A DNA stretch of 38,653 nucleotides from Labrenzia sp. CE80 (lineage in GTDB: Bacteria; Pseudomonadota; Alphaproteobacteria; Rhizobiales; Stappiaceae), in NCBI RefSeq assembly GCF_009650605.1, contig NZ_WAJT01000005.1, forward strand, positions 1-38,653. The letters are read 5' to 3'. A model generated the notes under the pieces. It searched no databases, was not told the DNA's origin, and worked only from the letters and a program-made list of their open reading frames with translations. Below, one piece after another: positions 1-8,497 of the stretch. The translations under genes and the position numbers were made by a program. Position 1 is the stretch's first letter. Each line of letters begins with the position of its first letter.

Positions 1-22
1 CCTGCCCCCGCAACCAAACATC

Positions 23-57
23 AAAACCCCCGCATGGAGAAATCCGGCGGGGGTTTT
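23..57 (+). terminator. Rho-independent terminator-like hairpin
   Basis: Positions 23-33 and 47-57 form a perfect 11-bp inverted repeat (AAAACCCCCGC / GCGGGGGTTTT) with a 13-nt loop. The GC core is followed by TTTT and, six bases later, TTT, as in an intrinsic terminator for a gene entering from the left. The A-run on the left arm would give a T-run on the minus strand too, so it may act in both directions. The gene it serves lies outside the window. Confidence 0.7.
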
Positions 58-120
58 GGCGTTTAAACCGGAGATAAGAAGAGGGGAGAAAAAGAGCAAA
101 GCGACGCGAAAATCAGGAAC

Positions 121-283
121 ACGGATCGGTTCTCGAAGAAAATTGGCGGCAGGCCAAGTCACTACTCTGAAGGGCGGGCGGAGCCAGGCATCGCGCAGTA
201 TCTCCGACGCGCTTGTGTCAGTTACGACAACGCTCTGGCCAAGCAAGCAACGGTGTTTACAAGACCAAGCTCATCCAGCGGCT
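121..283 (+). pseudogene. IS3-family transposase OrfB remnant (C-terminal part)
   Basis: Translating across frames gives a piece resembling Y-S-E-x-R-A-E-P-G-I followed by V-S-Y-D-N-A-L-A and, after a one-base frame change, S-N-G-V-Y-K-T-K-L-I-Q-R. IS3-family OrfB (rve integrase core) proteins have this order of motifs: a YxERLAEAGI stretch, then SYDNALAE and INGLYKTELI. Only the end of the integrase domain is left and the frame is broken, so it cannot encode an active enzyme. A related copy lies at 12062-12388. The remnant stops near 290, where IS5-type sequence follows within about 40 bases. Confidence 0.7.
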
Positions 284-328
284 GGTGATTTTGACGCGTG
301 AATCTGGTCCATTTCTATAGTTAAGAAA

Positions 329-562
329 ACGGCTGATAAGGGATACGAGCGCGACGTCGTGCGTCAAAACCGGCGGTAGGCAGATATAGGCCTCGTCATT
401 CCGCCAGAGTCGAATCCCAGGGAACCGACATCTTGTGACGGCTGGGCCCGAAAGGATTGGAACCGGATCGAGCGCATGTTCAACAAGATCAAATAGTTCC
501 GCGGAATCGCCACCCGATACGACAAGACCAAAGCGTCATTCGCCGGAGCCCAAAAACATAGC
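329..562 (+). pseudogene. IS5-family transposase remnant (C-terminal end)
   Basis: One frame from 329 reads A-D-K-G-Y-E-R-D, then after an internal stop N-R-I-E-R-M-F-N-K-I-K, a further stop, and I-A-T-R-Y-D-K-T. These are the hallmark C-terminal blocks of IS5-family DDE transposases (ADKGYD, then the YREN-like RIERMF helix with the last catalytic acid, then RRIATRYDK). Two in-frame stops (TAG) and loss of the N-terminal two thirds make it a pseudogene. It ends less than 20 bases from the stop codon of the LysR-type gene on the other strand. Confidence 0.75.
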
Positions 563-578
563 CACCGGACGCATACGG

Positions 579-1526
579 TTACGCGAGTTTGTCGACAGCG
601 CCTAGCTCTGTAACTTTTTGCACGATTTGCTCACTCTCGGAAATGCAGGCCTCAACCACCAGATCGAGACTATCCTTGAGCGGGTTCTCGTCAGCCGCGA
701 ACAATCCCCACGCGTAGCTTATTTTCGCCGATAAGGGGCGGATCGACACACCTTCCACAGGCACGCCAAGCGCCGTGACCGGATCACAGAGGGCAACACC
801 CAGCCCGGCCCGTGCTGCCATTGCTGCACTCAAGGACGAATTGGTGACAATTTCAGAGGAAGGTTTAATGCCTTCTTCTCGGAGTGCACGATCAATGGCA
901 TCTCGAATACCATAACCGTTACAGATTGTGGCCATTCTTTCGCGGGCAAACACCGAGAGTGGAATCGGCTCTTCACTGTCATAGCGGCTTCCCTTCTTGA
1001 CCACGGCAACAACCAATGAATCGAAACGCGCGAGGCATTTCAAGCGGTCGTGCTCACCGGGGTAGGCAGAGAACCCAAGGTCGGCGGTTCGCTGACGAAG
1101 CGCGTGAAGAACCCGCTCTGAAGTTGTTGTTTCGACATGGACAAAATCAGGCAGCACGTCAGCGACCCGCGATAGTATCGGGCCAACCAATCCCGCGGAC
1201 ATTGTAGGCGTTGCGACGATGTCGATCGCGGCTAGCCGTTCGTCCCTGATCGCATGCGCCCGTTCCGTCAATTCCGACAGGTTCGCCATAACGCGCTGGG
1301 ATTCTTCGAAGAATTTAATCCCTTTGGTCGTGGGAGAGATTTTTGGCCCATTGCGCTCGAAAAGGACAAAGCCAACGCACGCCTCTAGATCCCTCACCAT
1401 TCTTGTAACGGCTGGCTGGCTTACCGACAGCTTCTGGGCCGCGGCCGTCATGGAGCCGTAGCGGACCACGGCAGCAAAAGCCTCCATCGCGCGAATGTCA
1501 GGCCGCCCATTATTCATTGTTGACAT
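579..1526 (-). CDS. LysR-family transcriptional regulator
   Basis: A 315-residue LysR-type regulator, normal length for the family. The N-terminal winged helix-turn-helix covers about residues 8-65 (A-A-Q-K-L-S-V-S-Q-P-A-V-T-R recognition region, then F-E-R-N-G-P-K-I-S-P-T). It is followed by a periplasmic-binding-protein-like effector domain to the C terminus. I chose the ATG at 1526 because the HTH then sits close to the N terminus; an in-frame TTG at 1586 would add 20 atypical residues and overlap the operator candidate. It is divergent from the flavin monooxygenase operon starting at 1852, so it is the likely local regulator of that operon. The effector is unknown; a degradation intermediate or the imported substrate is a reasonable guess. 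Its 3' end abuts the IS5 remnant. Confidence 0.9.
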   Translation of the reverse strand: MSTMNNGRPDIRAMEAFAAVVRYGSMTAAAQKLSVSQPAVTRMVRDLEACVGFVLFERNGPKISPTTKGIKFFEESQRVMANLSELTERAHAIRDERLAAIDIVATPTMSAGLVGPILSRVADVLPDFVHVETTTSERVLHALRQRTADLGFSAYPGEHDRLKCLARFDSLVVAVVKKGSRYDSEEPIPLSVFARERMATICNGYGIRDAIDRALREEGIKPSSEIVTNSSLSAAMAARAGLGVALCDPVTALGVPVEGVSIRPLSAKISYAWGLFAADENPLKDSLDLVVEACISESEQIVQKVTELGAVDKLA

Positions 1527-1563
1527 ACTAGAGAACCTATTATTACACTGAAGCATTATCGAC

Positions 1564-1587
1564 GCATAAGTATGCAAAATTAGCATA
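1564..1587. promoter_or_regulatory. LysR-type operator candidate (three half-sites)
   Basis: Three alternating half-sites are visible: GCATA (1564-1568), TATGC (1571-1575) and GCATA (1583-1587). The last two form a TATGC-N7-GCATA dyad containing the T-N11-A core (T at 1573, A at 1585) typical of LysR-type regulator boxes. It lies about 40 bp upstream of the lysR start and about 265 bp upstream of the divergent operon, a usual position for autoregulation plus activation. Function is inferred from position and symmetry. Confidence 0.55.
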
Positions 1588-1851
1588 GAAAGCTACTATT
1601 CGATTGATAAGGGGATCGGCGCAGTGACTCTTGGCATTGTGAACACAGATAATTTGGAGTGTTCGGGTTCGGGCACCACGAGCTCTGCACGGATTTCTGA
1701 GTTTCAAAGGCCCAGTATCTTTCAGATACGGCCGTCCAACCTCCCTACCCCCTTTCGTATGCCGAACAAACAACCCCCTTTTCTAGCTCGAACCGAGGTG
1801 TCGAGTAGCTACTGATCGTTTGCCCTAAGAATAACCTGGATAGCATGTAAA

Positions 1852-3321
1852 ATGACCCAAAGACTGTCCTCTATAGACTCTCAAGGCCTAGCGGCGCTCG
1901 AAGCGCGGCTCAAGGATGATCTTGACCTGCTTTGCTATCCCTCCAAGGAATGGGTATCGCAGAAAGAGGATGTTACTGACGTTGTCATCATCGGTGGCGG
2001 CATGTGCGGGATGGTTGCCTGGCTGGCGCATAGGACGGGCGGCATTCACAACATTCGCATTGTGGACCGCGCGGAGAGAGGCCGCGAGGGCCCTTGGTTG
2101 AATTATGCCCGCATGGAGACCCTGCGGTCCCCAAAATTTCTTACGGGACCCGCCTTCGGGCACGGATCCCTAACATTTCAAGCTTGGTTCCGTGCTCAGT
2201 TTGGGGCGGAGGCCTGGGACGAGTTGGACAAGATACCACGCACAATGTGGATGGATTACCTTCGCTGGTATCGCGAGGCACTCGACATACCGATAGAAAA
2301 TGGTGTTTCAGTCGACCATGTGGAACCCGAAGGCAACTTGTTAAAGCTAACTGTTTCGGGCGCAAAAACGGGATCCATCCTGACGCGAAAATTGATCTTT
2401 GCAACGGGGCGCGACGGAACCGGCGGTCCGAACATTCCCGAATTCATCAACGGATTGTCTGAGCGTATGTGGGCTCATAGCGCGGATGAAATCGACTTTT
2501 CGGCCCTGAAGGACAAACGTGTAGCAGTGATCGGAGTAGGCGCCTCCGCCGTCGACAATTCAGCGGAAGCGCTGGAGCACGGCGCAGCTGAAGTGCGTCA
2601 TCTGGTTCGCCGCAAAGAGATGCCGACAATCAACAAGATGATGGGCATTGGCAGCTATGGACTTACCGCAGGTTACGCCACCTTACCGGACGAATGGCGC
2701 TGGCGTTTCATGCAATACAGCTTTGCAACGCAAACTCCCTCTCCCCGTGGGTCCACTTTGCGGGTCAGTCGCCACCCGAACGCCTACTTTCATTTCGACA
2801 AGGCCACGACGCGGATCGAGCAGTCAGGCGATAGCGCACTCATCCATTTCGCCGATGGCACATCCTACCAGGCGGACTTTGTTATCCTTGGAACCGGTTT
2901 TGTCATCGACCCTATGGCACGGACGGAGTTGGGTGAGACGGCAGCGGAGATCCTTCTTTGGAAGGACGTCTATACACCGCCGGTTGGCGAAGAATCTGCC
3001 GATCTAGGACGATTTCCCTATCTGAACTCCGATTTCACTTTCCGAGAAAGGGAGACGGGCAAGGCCCCCTGGCTGAAGAACGTCTACTGTTTCAACTTCG
3101 GCGCATCTGCCAGCCTTGGGAAGGTGAGTGGCGACATTCCAGGTATCAGTGATGGTGCTGCCTGGCTAGCTCGCGCCGTTGCGGCTTCACTCTACGGCGA
3201 GGACATCGAAGCTCATTGGCAGGACATGAAAGACTACGATAAGCCGGAACTTCTCGGCGATGAATGGCAACCGACCGAGCTGCCTACTGAGGAGCGGCGA
3301 CGGGAGGACAAGGCAGTATGA
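1852..3321 (+). CDS. Flavin-containing monooxygenase-like NAD(P)/FAD oxidoreductase
   Basis: A 489-residue soluble flavoprotein. An FAD-binding Rossmann motif VVIIGGGMCG is at residues 44-53, preceded by an unusual ~40-residue N-terminal extension. A second dinucleotide motif, VAVIGVGASA, at 224-233 is the expected NADPH site, and ATGRDG (184-189) and VILGTGF mark the strand ends that contact FAD. This two-nucleotide architecture fits the FMO / Baeyer-Villiger / N-hydroxylase superfamily, which oxygenates N, S or carbonyl carbon. The canonical FxGxxxHxxxW fingerprint is not clear; the region around residues 205-210 (RMWAHS) is the nearest match, so monooxygenase activity is not certain. It is first in an operon: its TGA overlaps the next ATG as ATGA at 3318-3321. 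The substrate is unknown; neighbours suggest an amine or amino-acid-derived compound. Confidence 0.85.
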   Translation: MTQRLSSIDSQGLAALEARLKDDLDLLCYPSKEWVSQKEDVTDVVIIGGGMCGMVAWLAHRTGGIHNIRIVDRAERGREGPWLNYARMETLRSPKFLTGPAFGHGSLTFQAWFRAQFGAEAWDELDKIPRTMWMDYLRWYREALDIPIENGVSVDHVEPEGNLLKLTVSGAKTGSILTRKLIFATGRDGTGGPNIPEFINGLSERMWAHSADEIDFSALKDKRVAVIGVGASAVDNSAEALEHGAAEVRHLVRRKEMPTINKMMGIGSYGLTAGYATLPDEWRWRFMQYSFATQTPSPRGSTLRVSRHPNAYFHFDKATTRIEQSGDSALIHFADGTSYQADFVILGTGFVIDPMARTELGETAAEILLWKDVYTPPVGEESADLGRFPYLNSDFTFRERETGKAPWLKNVYCFNFGASASLGKVSGDIPGISDGAAWLARAVAASLYGEDIEAHWQDMKDYDKPELLGDEWQPTELPTEERRREDKAV

Positions 3322-3803
3322 ATATCTCAGATCTGACAATCCTGAACCAAGCTGGCGTGACACCAGACAGCACTTTGTCCAGCGTGGTCTCGACGCGTAG
3401 AAATATTCTTGAAATGACCCAAGTCGCCGAGGAAGCTGTACTTCGCCCGAAGGAAGCCGGCGCTTTTCCTCATGACTTTCGCGCGGCGATTGCCACTCGC
3501 GTTGCACATCTGGCCGGAGATGACGCATTAGCGGCCCATTATGTCACCAACGCTGGACAATACGCGGCTCTTGCAGTGCCTGGAGCGTCGGGCACTCAGG
3601 GTGAAGAATTTGCGGCGGTTTTATCCTTTGTAGACAAGGTCGCTAATCGGACCAGGGAAGCAGCTGCCGAAGATATTGCAGGCCTGCAGGCGGTGGGCGT
3701 CGCCGATGCCGATATCGTGCGGCTTTGTGAATTGGTCGCCTTCCTTGCTTTCCAAACACGTGTGATCTCGGGATTACGCCTGATGAGTGAGAAACCAGCA
3801 TGA
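3318..3803 (+). CDS. CMD-domain protein, Avi_7170-like
   Basis: A 161-residue all-helical protein. It resembles the small carboxymuconolactone-decarboxylase-related family found next to Avi_7169-type alkylhydroperoxidase-domain proteins in alpha-proteobacteria. The C-terminal part (L-C-E-L-V-A-F-L-A-F-Q-T-R-V) corresponds to the substrate-pocket helix of that family. Unlike AhpD it shows no CxxC redox pair, so it is unlikely to be a peroxidase alone and may be a partner subunit or binding protein. Start and stop overlap both neighbours by ATGA (3318-3321 and 3800-3803), indicating translational coupling and probably matched amounts. The family name is from memory; its reaction is not established to my knowledge. 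Confidence 0.75.
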   Translation: MNISDLTILNQAGVTPDSTLSSVVSTRRNILEMTQVAEEAVLRPKEAGAFPHDFRAAIATRVAHLAGDDALAAHYVTNAGQYAALAVPGASGTQGEEFAAVLSFVDKVANRTREAAAEDIAGLQAVGVADADIVRLCELVAFLAFQTRVISGLRLMSEKPA

Positions 3804-4387
3804 CCCGTATCGTTCACAAGTTCACTCGCAGGGTCCCTGAATGGCGACCGCGACTGATGCCGGTTAAACTGGAGGAAGCAACTCCTGAGCAACTCGATGC
3901 CCTCAAGGTGACTCCCTCGAGCACCAAGGTTTCGGACTACGTCTTGACCCTTGCTCATGATGTCGAGAGCTTGTCGATTCGGTCCCCTCTGTTCAACGCA
4001 ATTATGTACGACCGCGGGGGCATGTCGCGGGAAGAACGCGAGCTCGGAGCTCTGGCGGCGTCCATGGTGAATCGCTGCATCTATTGCGCCGCAGTCCATG
4101 CTGACCGCCACGCGAGACTGGCAAAAGACGAAGCCGTGACCGACGAACTGTTCGCAAACGGTGAAAAGGCTCAACTCAGCCCAAGAAACCAGGCCATTTT
4201 CGACTTCGCGCGCAAATCCGCCGAAGCACCACCTTCTGCCGATGTGCAAGACATAGACAGATTATCAAAGGCAGGTTTGTCAGACGAAGAAATTTTCGAT
4301 CTGATTTTGTCTTCCGCTCTTTTCGGATGGGCAAACCGGCTGATGCACGTGTTGGGCGATCCGGTGAGCAGAAAGGAAGCGGCATGA
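3800..4387 (+). CDS. Alkylhydroperoxidase (AhpD/CMD)-domain protein, Avi_7169-like
   Basis: A 195-residue protein with an AhpD-like core. The motif C-I-Y-C-A-A-V-H at residues 93-100 gives the CxxCxxxH arrangement that carries the redox-active cysteine pair and proton-relay His in AhpD-family peroxidases. The ~60 N-terminal residues are specific to the Avi_7169-type group. Expected activity is thiol-dependent peroxide or hydroperoxide reduction in the cytoplasm, perhaps protecting the cell from peroxide released by the upstream flavoprotein or acting on its oxygenated product. It is coupled on both sides through ATGA overlaps, with the CMD protein (3800-3803) and the opine dehydrogenase (4384-4387). 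Confidence 0.8.
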   Translation: MTRIVHKFTRRVPEWRPRLMPVKLEEATPEQLDALKVTPSSTKVSDYVLTLAHDVESLSIRSPLFNAIMYDRGGMSREERELGALAASMVNRCIYCAAVHADRHARLAKDEAVTDELFANGEKAQLSPRNQAIFDFARKSAEAPPSADVQDIDRLSKAGLSDEEIFDLILSSALFGWANRLMHVLGDPVSRKEAA

Positions 4388-5490
4388 AAAGCCGGATGCG
4401 CATCGGCATTGCTGGGGCCGGCTCAATAGCGTGCGGCACGGCCGCGCTTCTACATAGAAACAGGCATTTGCCGATACTTTGGTCGCCATCGGGAAAAAGC
4501 ACGGCTGCCTTTGAAACTATGCCATTGCAGGCTCACGGTGCATTTGAAGAGGAATTTGCGCCAACAATTGCCAATTCGGCACAGGAATTGGCCCAGAAGA
4601 GCGACACGCTGATCATCGCCCTTCCTGCAACCGGACACAAGAACGTCATGGATGCTCTGGCCCCCCATATTCGCGAGGGTCAGCACGTCATTATCTCATC
4701 CCACGCGTCCTTCGGCGCAGTTTACCTGATGCAGTCCCTAGCTGCGCGAGGTGTAACAGCGCCTGTAACCGCGTGGGGGACGACAATTGTCTCGGGTCGG
4801 CGCCATGAAGAAAACAAGGTGCGCGTAAACACCATCCGCAATCGAGTTGATCTGTGCACCGTGCCAGAGGCCAAAGCGGATGAAGGACTGGCCTTGTGCC
4901 AGAGTTTGTTCGGCGAGCGCTTCATGCCGCGTGATGGTCTGTTGGCCATATTACTCTCAAATCTAAACCCGCAAAACCACCTCGGGATCGCCCTATGCAA
5001 CATCACACGGATGGAGCGCGGTGAAGACTGGAGTCAGGGCCTGAATGTTACACCTAAGGTTGGGCGGTTACTGGAAAAGCTTGATCTTGAGCGTCTTGCA
5101 ATTGCCAAGGAGCTGAATTTGAAGGTGAAAACCATCTTCGAACATTTCCACCAGAGTTTCCATGTACCGATCGGAAGCATTTCCGAAATGAACCAGCAGA
5201 TGCATAAGCATGGTTATGGCGGTCTGGGGCCTGGGACAGCGGACAGCCGCTACGTGACTGAAGATGTTCCCTATGGCCTTCAAGTCACCGTTGTTTTGGG
5301 TCAGTTGGTGGGAAGGCCCGCAACATTACATGAGGCCGGCATTCAGTTATTTTCAGCGATGTATGATCGGGAATTCGCACTCGAAAACGAAATTCTCAAT
5401 GCGTTGGAATTGCAAAAATTCAGCCTTCACGACTTGCAGCAAGCGTCCCGTACTGGGGTGCTGCAAACACCATCCGCGCCACAAACATAA
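4384..5490 (+). CDS. Opine (octopine/nopaline) dehydrogenase-family protein
   Basis: A 368-residue NAD(P)-dependent dehydrogenase. The N-terminal Rossmann fold begins with IGIAGAGSIACG (residues 7-18). The C-terminal all-helical octopine-dehydrogenase domain starts near residue 190, with the NPQNH motif (195-199) whose His is the family's catalytic base. R-Y-V-T-E-D-V-P-Y-G-L further on is also typical. Family members interconvert an N-(carboxyalkyl)amino acid with an amino acid plus a 2-oxo acid. In a transporter operon the catabolic direction, or N-alkyl amino acid metabolism, is plausible. I use the ATG at 4384, which overlaps the previous TGA as ATGA; an earlier in-frame ATG at 4327 lies inside the upstream gene. 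Substrate preference cannot be read from sequence. Confidence 0.85.
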   Translation: MKSRMRIGIAGAGSIACGTAALLHRNRHLPILWSPSGKSTAAFETMPLQAHGAFEEEFAPTIANSAQELAQKSDTLIIALPATGHKNVMDALAPHIREGQHVIISSHASFGAVYLMQSLAARGVTAPVTAWGTTIVSGRRHEENKVRVNTIRNRVDLCTVPEAKADEGLALCQSLFGERFMPRDGLLAILLSNLNPQNHLGIALCNITRMERGEDWSQGLNVTPKVGRLLEKLDLERLAIAKELNLKVKTIFEHFHQSFHVPIGSISEMNQQMHKHGYGGLGPGTADSRYVTEDVPYGLQVTVVLGQLVGRPATLHEAGIQLFSAMYDREFALENEILNALELQKFSLHDLQQASRTGVLQTPSAPQT

Positions 5491-5532
5491 TCCAGAGGAT
5501 GGACCACACCTAACTGACTAGGAGACGCTACG

Positions 5533-6639
5533 ATGACCAAACTTACCATTAGCCGCCGACGCTTCCTGGAAACCGCTGCCCTTGGTACGGCAGCTCTGGC
5601 CAGCCCAGCATATCTTCGCCGAGCAAACGCCTCGGGCGGTGAAGTAAACATCTGGACATACAATGATTTTGTTCCCGAAGCCTTCAAGAAGCAGTTCGAA
5701 GCGGACACCGGGATCAAGGTAAACGTTCGCCTAGTCGACGACCAGGGCAAACAGTTCAATCTGCTCGCCGCCGAAGCGCCCAACCCCACGGTTGACATCA
5801 TGACCGTAGCTGGTCACCGTTTCTTGCAGTTCATCGATAATCAACTCCTTGCTCCACTCGACACCGAACGGCTGAGCAACTGGGGAAACATCAACCCTAC
5901 ATTCTCAGAAAGCGACTGGTCGACGATCAACGGGCACAAATGGGGTGCTCCGATCCTGTCCGGGATGGAGGTACTTGCTTACAACTCTGAGATCGTTAGC
6001 CCTGAGGAAGCAAAGAGCTGGGATGTTCTGTTTTCGGAAAAATACAAGGGCCAAACCGCCTATATCATTCAGGACATGATGTCGATCATCATGCTTAAGA
6101 TGGGGTATGACGGCAACATGGTCGCTTATCTGGATGACCCAGAAAAAGCAGCTGAGATTGTAGAAGAAGCCAAGGCATTCCTCATCGAAAAGAAGCCGTT
6201 TGTCAGGAAGTATTATGACAGCGGTGCCGAGGTGCAGCAGATGTTCGTCAACCAGGACATTGCTCTTGGTCACAGCTGGAACGGCCCTGCAGCAGCACTG
6301 ATCAATGACGGCTTTCCGCTGACTATGACCATTCCGCGGGAGGGATCTTACGGGTTCGTCTATACATACAACATTACCAAAAATGCGCCCAATCCGGATA
6401 ACGCCTATACCTTCCTAAATGCCATACTTGCATCTCCGGAAATCGGCGCGTCGATGACCAAGGCTTCAGGCTTTATCTCGACCTATAAAGATGCGTCGAA
6501 CTACCTGACGGACCTTGAAAAGAAATCGACTTCTTTCTCGGATGAGGAACTTGCGAATCTGCAGTTCTTCCGCGCCGAGGCGAATGAGATGAAATACGGG
6601 CTTGTCGATCCGGCTGTTGAAGCCATCAAAGCGGCTTAA
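5533..6639 (+). CDS. Spermidine/putrescine-type ABC transporter substrate-binding protein
   Basis: A 368-residue periplasmic binding protein of the PotD/PotF class (extracellular solute-binding family 1/8). A twin-arginine signal is visible at the N terminus (S-R-R-R-F-L-E followed by a hydrophobic A/L stretch, cleavage probably after A-N-A near residue 34), so it is exported folded through Tat. The mature part starts V-N-I-W-T-Y-N-D, the usual first strand of this group. It is preceded by an AGGAG ribosome site and sits 42 bp after the opine dehydrogenase, with its two permeases and ATPase following. The ligand is likely a polyamine, opine or other cationic amino-acid derivative; the aromatic/acidic polyamine pocket could not be verified by eye. 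Confidence 0.9.
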   Translation: MTKLTISRRRFLETAALGTAALASPAYLRRANASGGEVNIWTYNDFVPEAFKKQFEADTGIKVNVRLVDDQGKQFNLLAAEAPNPTVDIMTVAGHRFLQFIDNQLLAPLDTERLSNWGNINPTFSESDWSTINGHKWGAPILSGMEVLAYNSEIVSPEEAKSWDVLFSEKYKGQTAYIIQDMMSIIMLKMGYDGNMVAYLDDPEKAAEIVEEAKAFLIEKKPFVRKYYDSGAEVQQMFVNQDIALGHSWNGPAAALINDGFPLTMTIPREGSYGFVYTYNITKNAPNPDNAYTFLNAILASPEIGASMTKASGFISTYKDASNYLTDLEKKSTSFSDEELANLQFFRAEANEMKYGLVDPAVEAIKAA

Positions 6640-6664
6640 GCCATCACTCTGACGAACACAGACG

Positions 6665-6693
6665 TGCCTTGTCCGCCCATGGCGGACAAGGCA
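6665..6693 (+). promoter_or_regulatory. Intercistronic stem-loop after the substrate-binding gene
   Basis: TGCCTTGTCCGCC (6665-6677) and GGCGGACAAGGCA (6681-6693) form a perfect 13-bp stem with a 3-nt loop, 25 bp after the binding-protein stop and before the permease. No T-run follows, so it is better read as an RNA-stabilising or partial-attenuation hairpin that keeps binding-protein mRNA in excess over permease mRNA than as a full terminator. Confidence 0.7.
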
Positions 6694-6719
6694 ATCAAGT
6701 CAATTTGGGGGATTCTGGC

Positions 6720-7706
6720 ATGAGCGATGAGTTCGCTCCACGCGCTGGTCAAGGCTCTGACACCGCGGAAAAAAAACATCTGACGTTCTGGGGCAGTTTA
6801 TCCAACTGGACGCCATATCGGCTGTTCATCGGGTTTGCGACTGCATCTCCACGCCGCCAGTTCCTGATCCTCGCTGCCTTTCCACTGCTCTGGGTGCTAA
6901 CGCAGCACCTTGGGCCAATGCTGCAAATGCTGCGGGTTAGCTTTACCGATGCCTATCCAGTAGCGCCCGGCGTCGAACAGCATTTCACTTTGGACAAATA
7001 TGCGCGTTTCTTCGGTGATCACATTTTCTGGCAACCGTTTTTCCGAACACTCATCTTTGCAAGTGTGTTCACTTTTTGTACCTTGATTCTGACCTACCCT
7101 GTTGCATACTTTCTAGCGCGTCACGTCAGTCGCAAGAACCAGATGCTGATGCTTCTGTTGCTGCTGATCCCGTTTTGGGTCGGCGAAATCGTTCGCACCT
7201 ACGCTATCATGATCCTCCTCGGGAACACCGGGGCCGTGAACCAGTTGCTCAAATGGCTGAGCATCATCGATCGGCCGATTCCGTTCATGTACACAAGCTT
7301 TTCCATGGGCGTCGGGATCGTCTATCTGACCGCACTCTACATGCTTTTGCCACTGTATTCCGCATTAGAGAAACTTCCTAAGAACTACAACGAAGCTGCT
7401 GCTGACCTTGGCGCCTCGGCGTGGACTCGCTTTCGCAGGGTCACCCTTCCGCTCACGCTGGAGGGCATTTCTTCAGGATGCGTGCTGGTGTTCCTGATAT
7501 CGACCGGATTTTACGCAACTCCGGTGCTTCTTGGCGGCCCCTCCACCACGGTTTTTGCCGAAACGATTGCCGGGTTCTTTCATGTCGCCGGTGACCAATG
7601 GCCGACCGGTGCAGCCTTTGCAATAATCATGTTCTTTGCCGCGATCGTCCTGACCGGCGCATTTCAGAAACTAATGAACTCTCTACGCAAAGGAGATACG
7701 AATTGA
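6720..7706 (+). CDS. ABC transporter permease, PotB/PotH type
   Basis: A 328-residue inner-membrane permease with a soluble N-terminal ~60 residues, then about six transmembrane helices. The cytoplasmic coupling (EAA) loop reads N-E-A-A-A-D-L-G-A-S-A, the standard contact with the ATPase. I prefer the ATG at 6720 (GGGGG-rich ribosome site just before it) to one at 6669, which lies inside the hairpin. It pairs with the next permease to form the channel for the 5533-6639 binding protein. Its stop overlaps the next start by 4 bp. Confidence 0.9.
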   Translation: MSDEFAPRAGQGSDTAEKKHLTFWGSLSNWTPYRLFIGFATASPRRQFLILAAFPLLWVLTQHLGPMLQMLRVSFTDAYPVAPGVEQHFTLDKYARFFGDHIFWQPFFRTLIFASVFTFCTLILTYPVAYFLARHVSRKNQMLMLLLLLIPFWVGEIVRTYAIMILLGNTGAVNQLLKWLSIIDRPIPFMYTSFSMGVGIVYLTALYMLLPLYSALEKLPKNYNEAAADLGASAWTRFRRVTLPLTLEGISSGCVLVFLISTGFYATPVLLGGPSTTVFAETIAGFFHVAGDQWPTGAAFAIIMFFAAIVLTGAFQKLMNSLRKGDTN

Positions 7707-8497
7707 ACCGGGGTAACCGCATCCTGCTCTCCTGCGTCTATTGGGCCTTTGTTCTCTACGTCTTTGTCCCACTGGTCCTTATGATTCTCATGGGTTTCAA
7801 GGACAGCAAATTTATCGGCTTTCCGATCCGCTCATGGACGCTCGACTGGTACACCGGCATCTTCGACGATGCAGCCGTGCCGTCGGCATTTGTCTATTCG
7901 ATCATCATTGCAGTCCTTGCAACAATCATCTCCGTTTTTGTCGGAACCTGGATCGCATTGCTACTGGAAGGCAAGAAGTTCGTGGGCCGCACCACGATGT
8001 TCGGCCTAACGGTTTTGCCAGCGCTCGTACCTGGTATAATTTCCGCCATCGCCTTCCGGATCTATGCCAGATGGCTCGGCATCGAACCCGGAATGGGTGC
8101 AATCGTCTGGGCTCACGCAGTTCATAACGTGCCATTTGTGGCTCTGGTTGTCATGGCTCGGCTGTCAACACTACCGAAAAGCCAGATTGAAGCGGCGCGC
8201 GACTTGGGTGCCGACCCGATCATCACATTCTTGCGGGTCACGCTGCCGTATCTTGTCCCAGCGATCCTAGGTGCCAGTATCTTCTGCCTGTTGCTCAGCT
8301 TCGATGACTTCGTTCGATCCTTCTTCCTAGGGGGGTACGAGCCGACCTTGCCTGTCTTGATTTTCGCCAAACTCAGATCCGGCATGTCACCGGAGATCAA
8401 TGCCATTGCGACTATCGCACTGATCCTGACAGCCGCAACTGGCATATGGGCCGAACGCTTGACCCGTCGTATGAACAAGGAGACCAGAAATGACTGA
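7703..8497 (+). CDS. ABC transporter permease, PotC/PotI type
   Basis: A 264-residue inner-membrane permease with six predicted helices and the EAA loop I-E-A-A-R-D-L-G-A-D-P. The start is set at the TTG at 7703: an AAAGGAG ribosome site lies 6-8 bp before it and it overlaps the previous stop as TTGA. No ATG gives a normal N terminus, since an upstream in-frame ATG at 7598 sits deep in the preceding gene. It is the second channel subunit of the Pot-like importer. Its end overlaps the ATPase gene by 8 bp. Confidence 0.88.
   Translation: MNRGNRILLSCVYWAFVLYVFVPLVLMILMGFKDSKFIGFPIRSWTLDWYTGIFDDAAVPSAFVYSIIIAVLATIISVFVGTWIALLLEGKKFVGRTTMFGLTVLPALVPGIISAIAFRIYARWLGIEPGMGAIVWAHAVHNVPFVALVVMARLSTLPKSQIEAARDLGADPIITFLRVTLPYLVPAILGASIFCLLLSFDDFVRSFFLGGYEPTLPVLIFAKLRSGMSPEINAIATIALILTAATGIWAERLTRRMNKETRND

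Noticed and set aside
56..301. An 81-codon open frame near the left end
   Set aside because: It is out of frame with the IS3 transposase motifs it covers and starts inside the terminator hairpin.
3596..4249. A 217-codon open frame on the minus strand
   Set aside because: It is antisense to the CMD and AhpD-domain genes with no ribosome site and no family resemblance.
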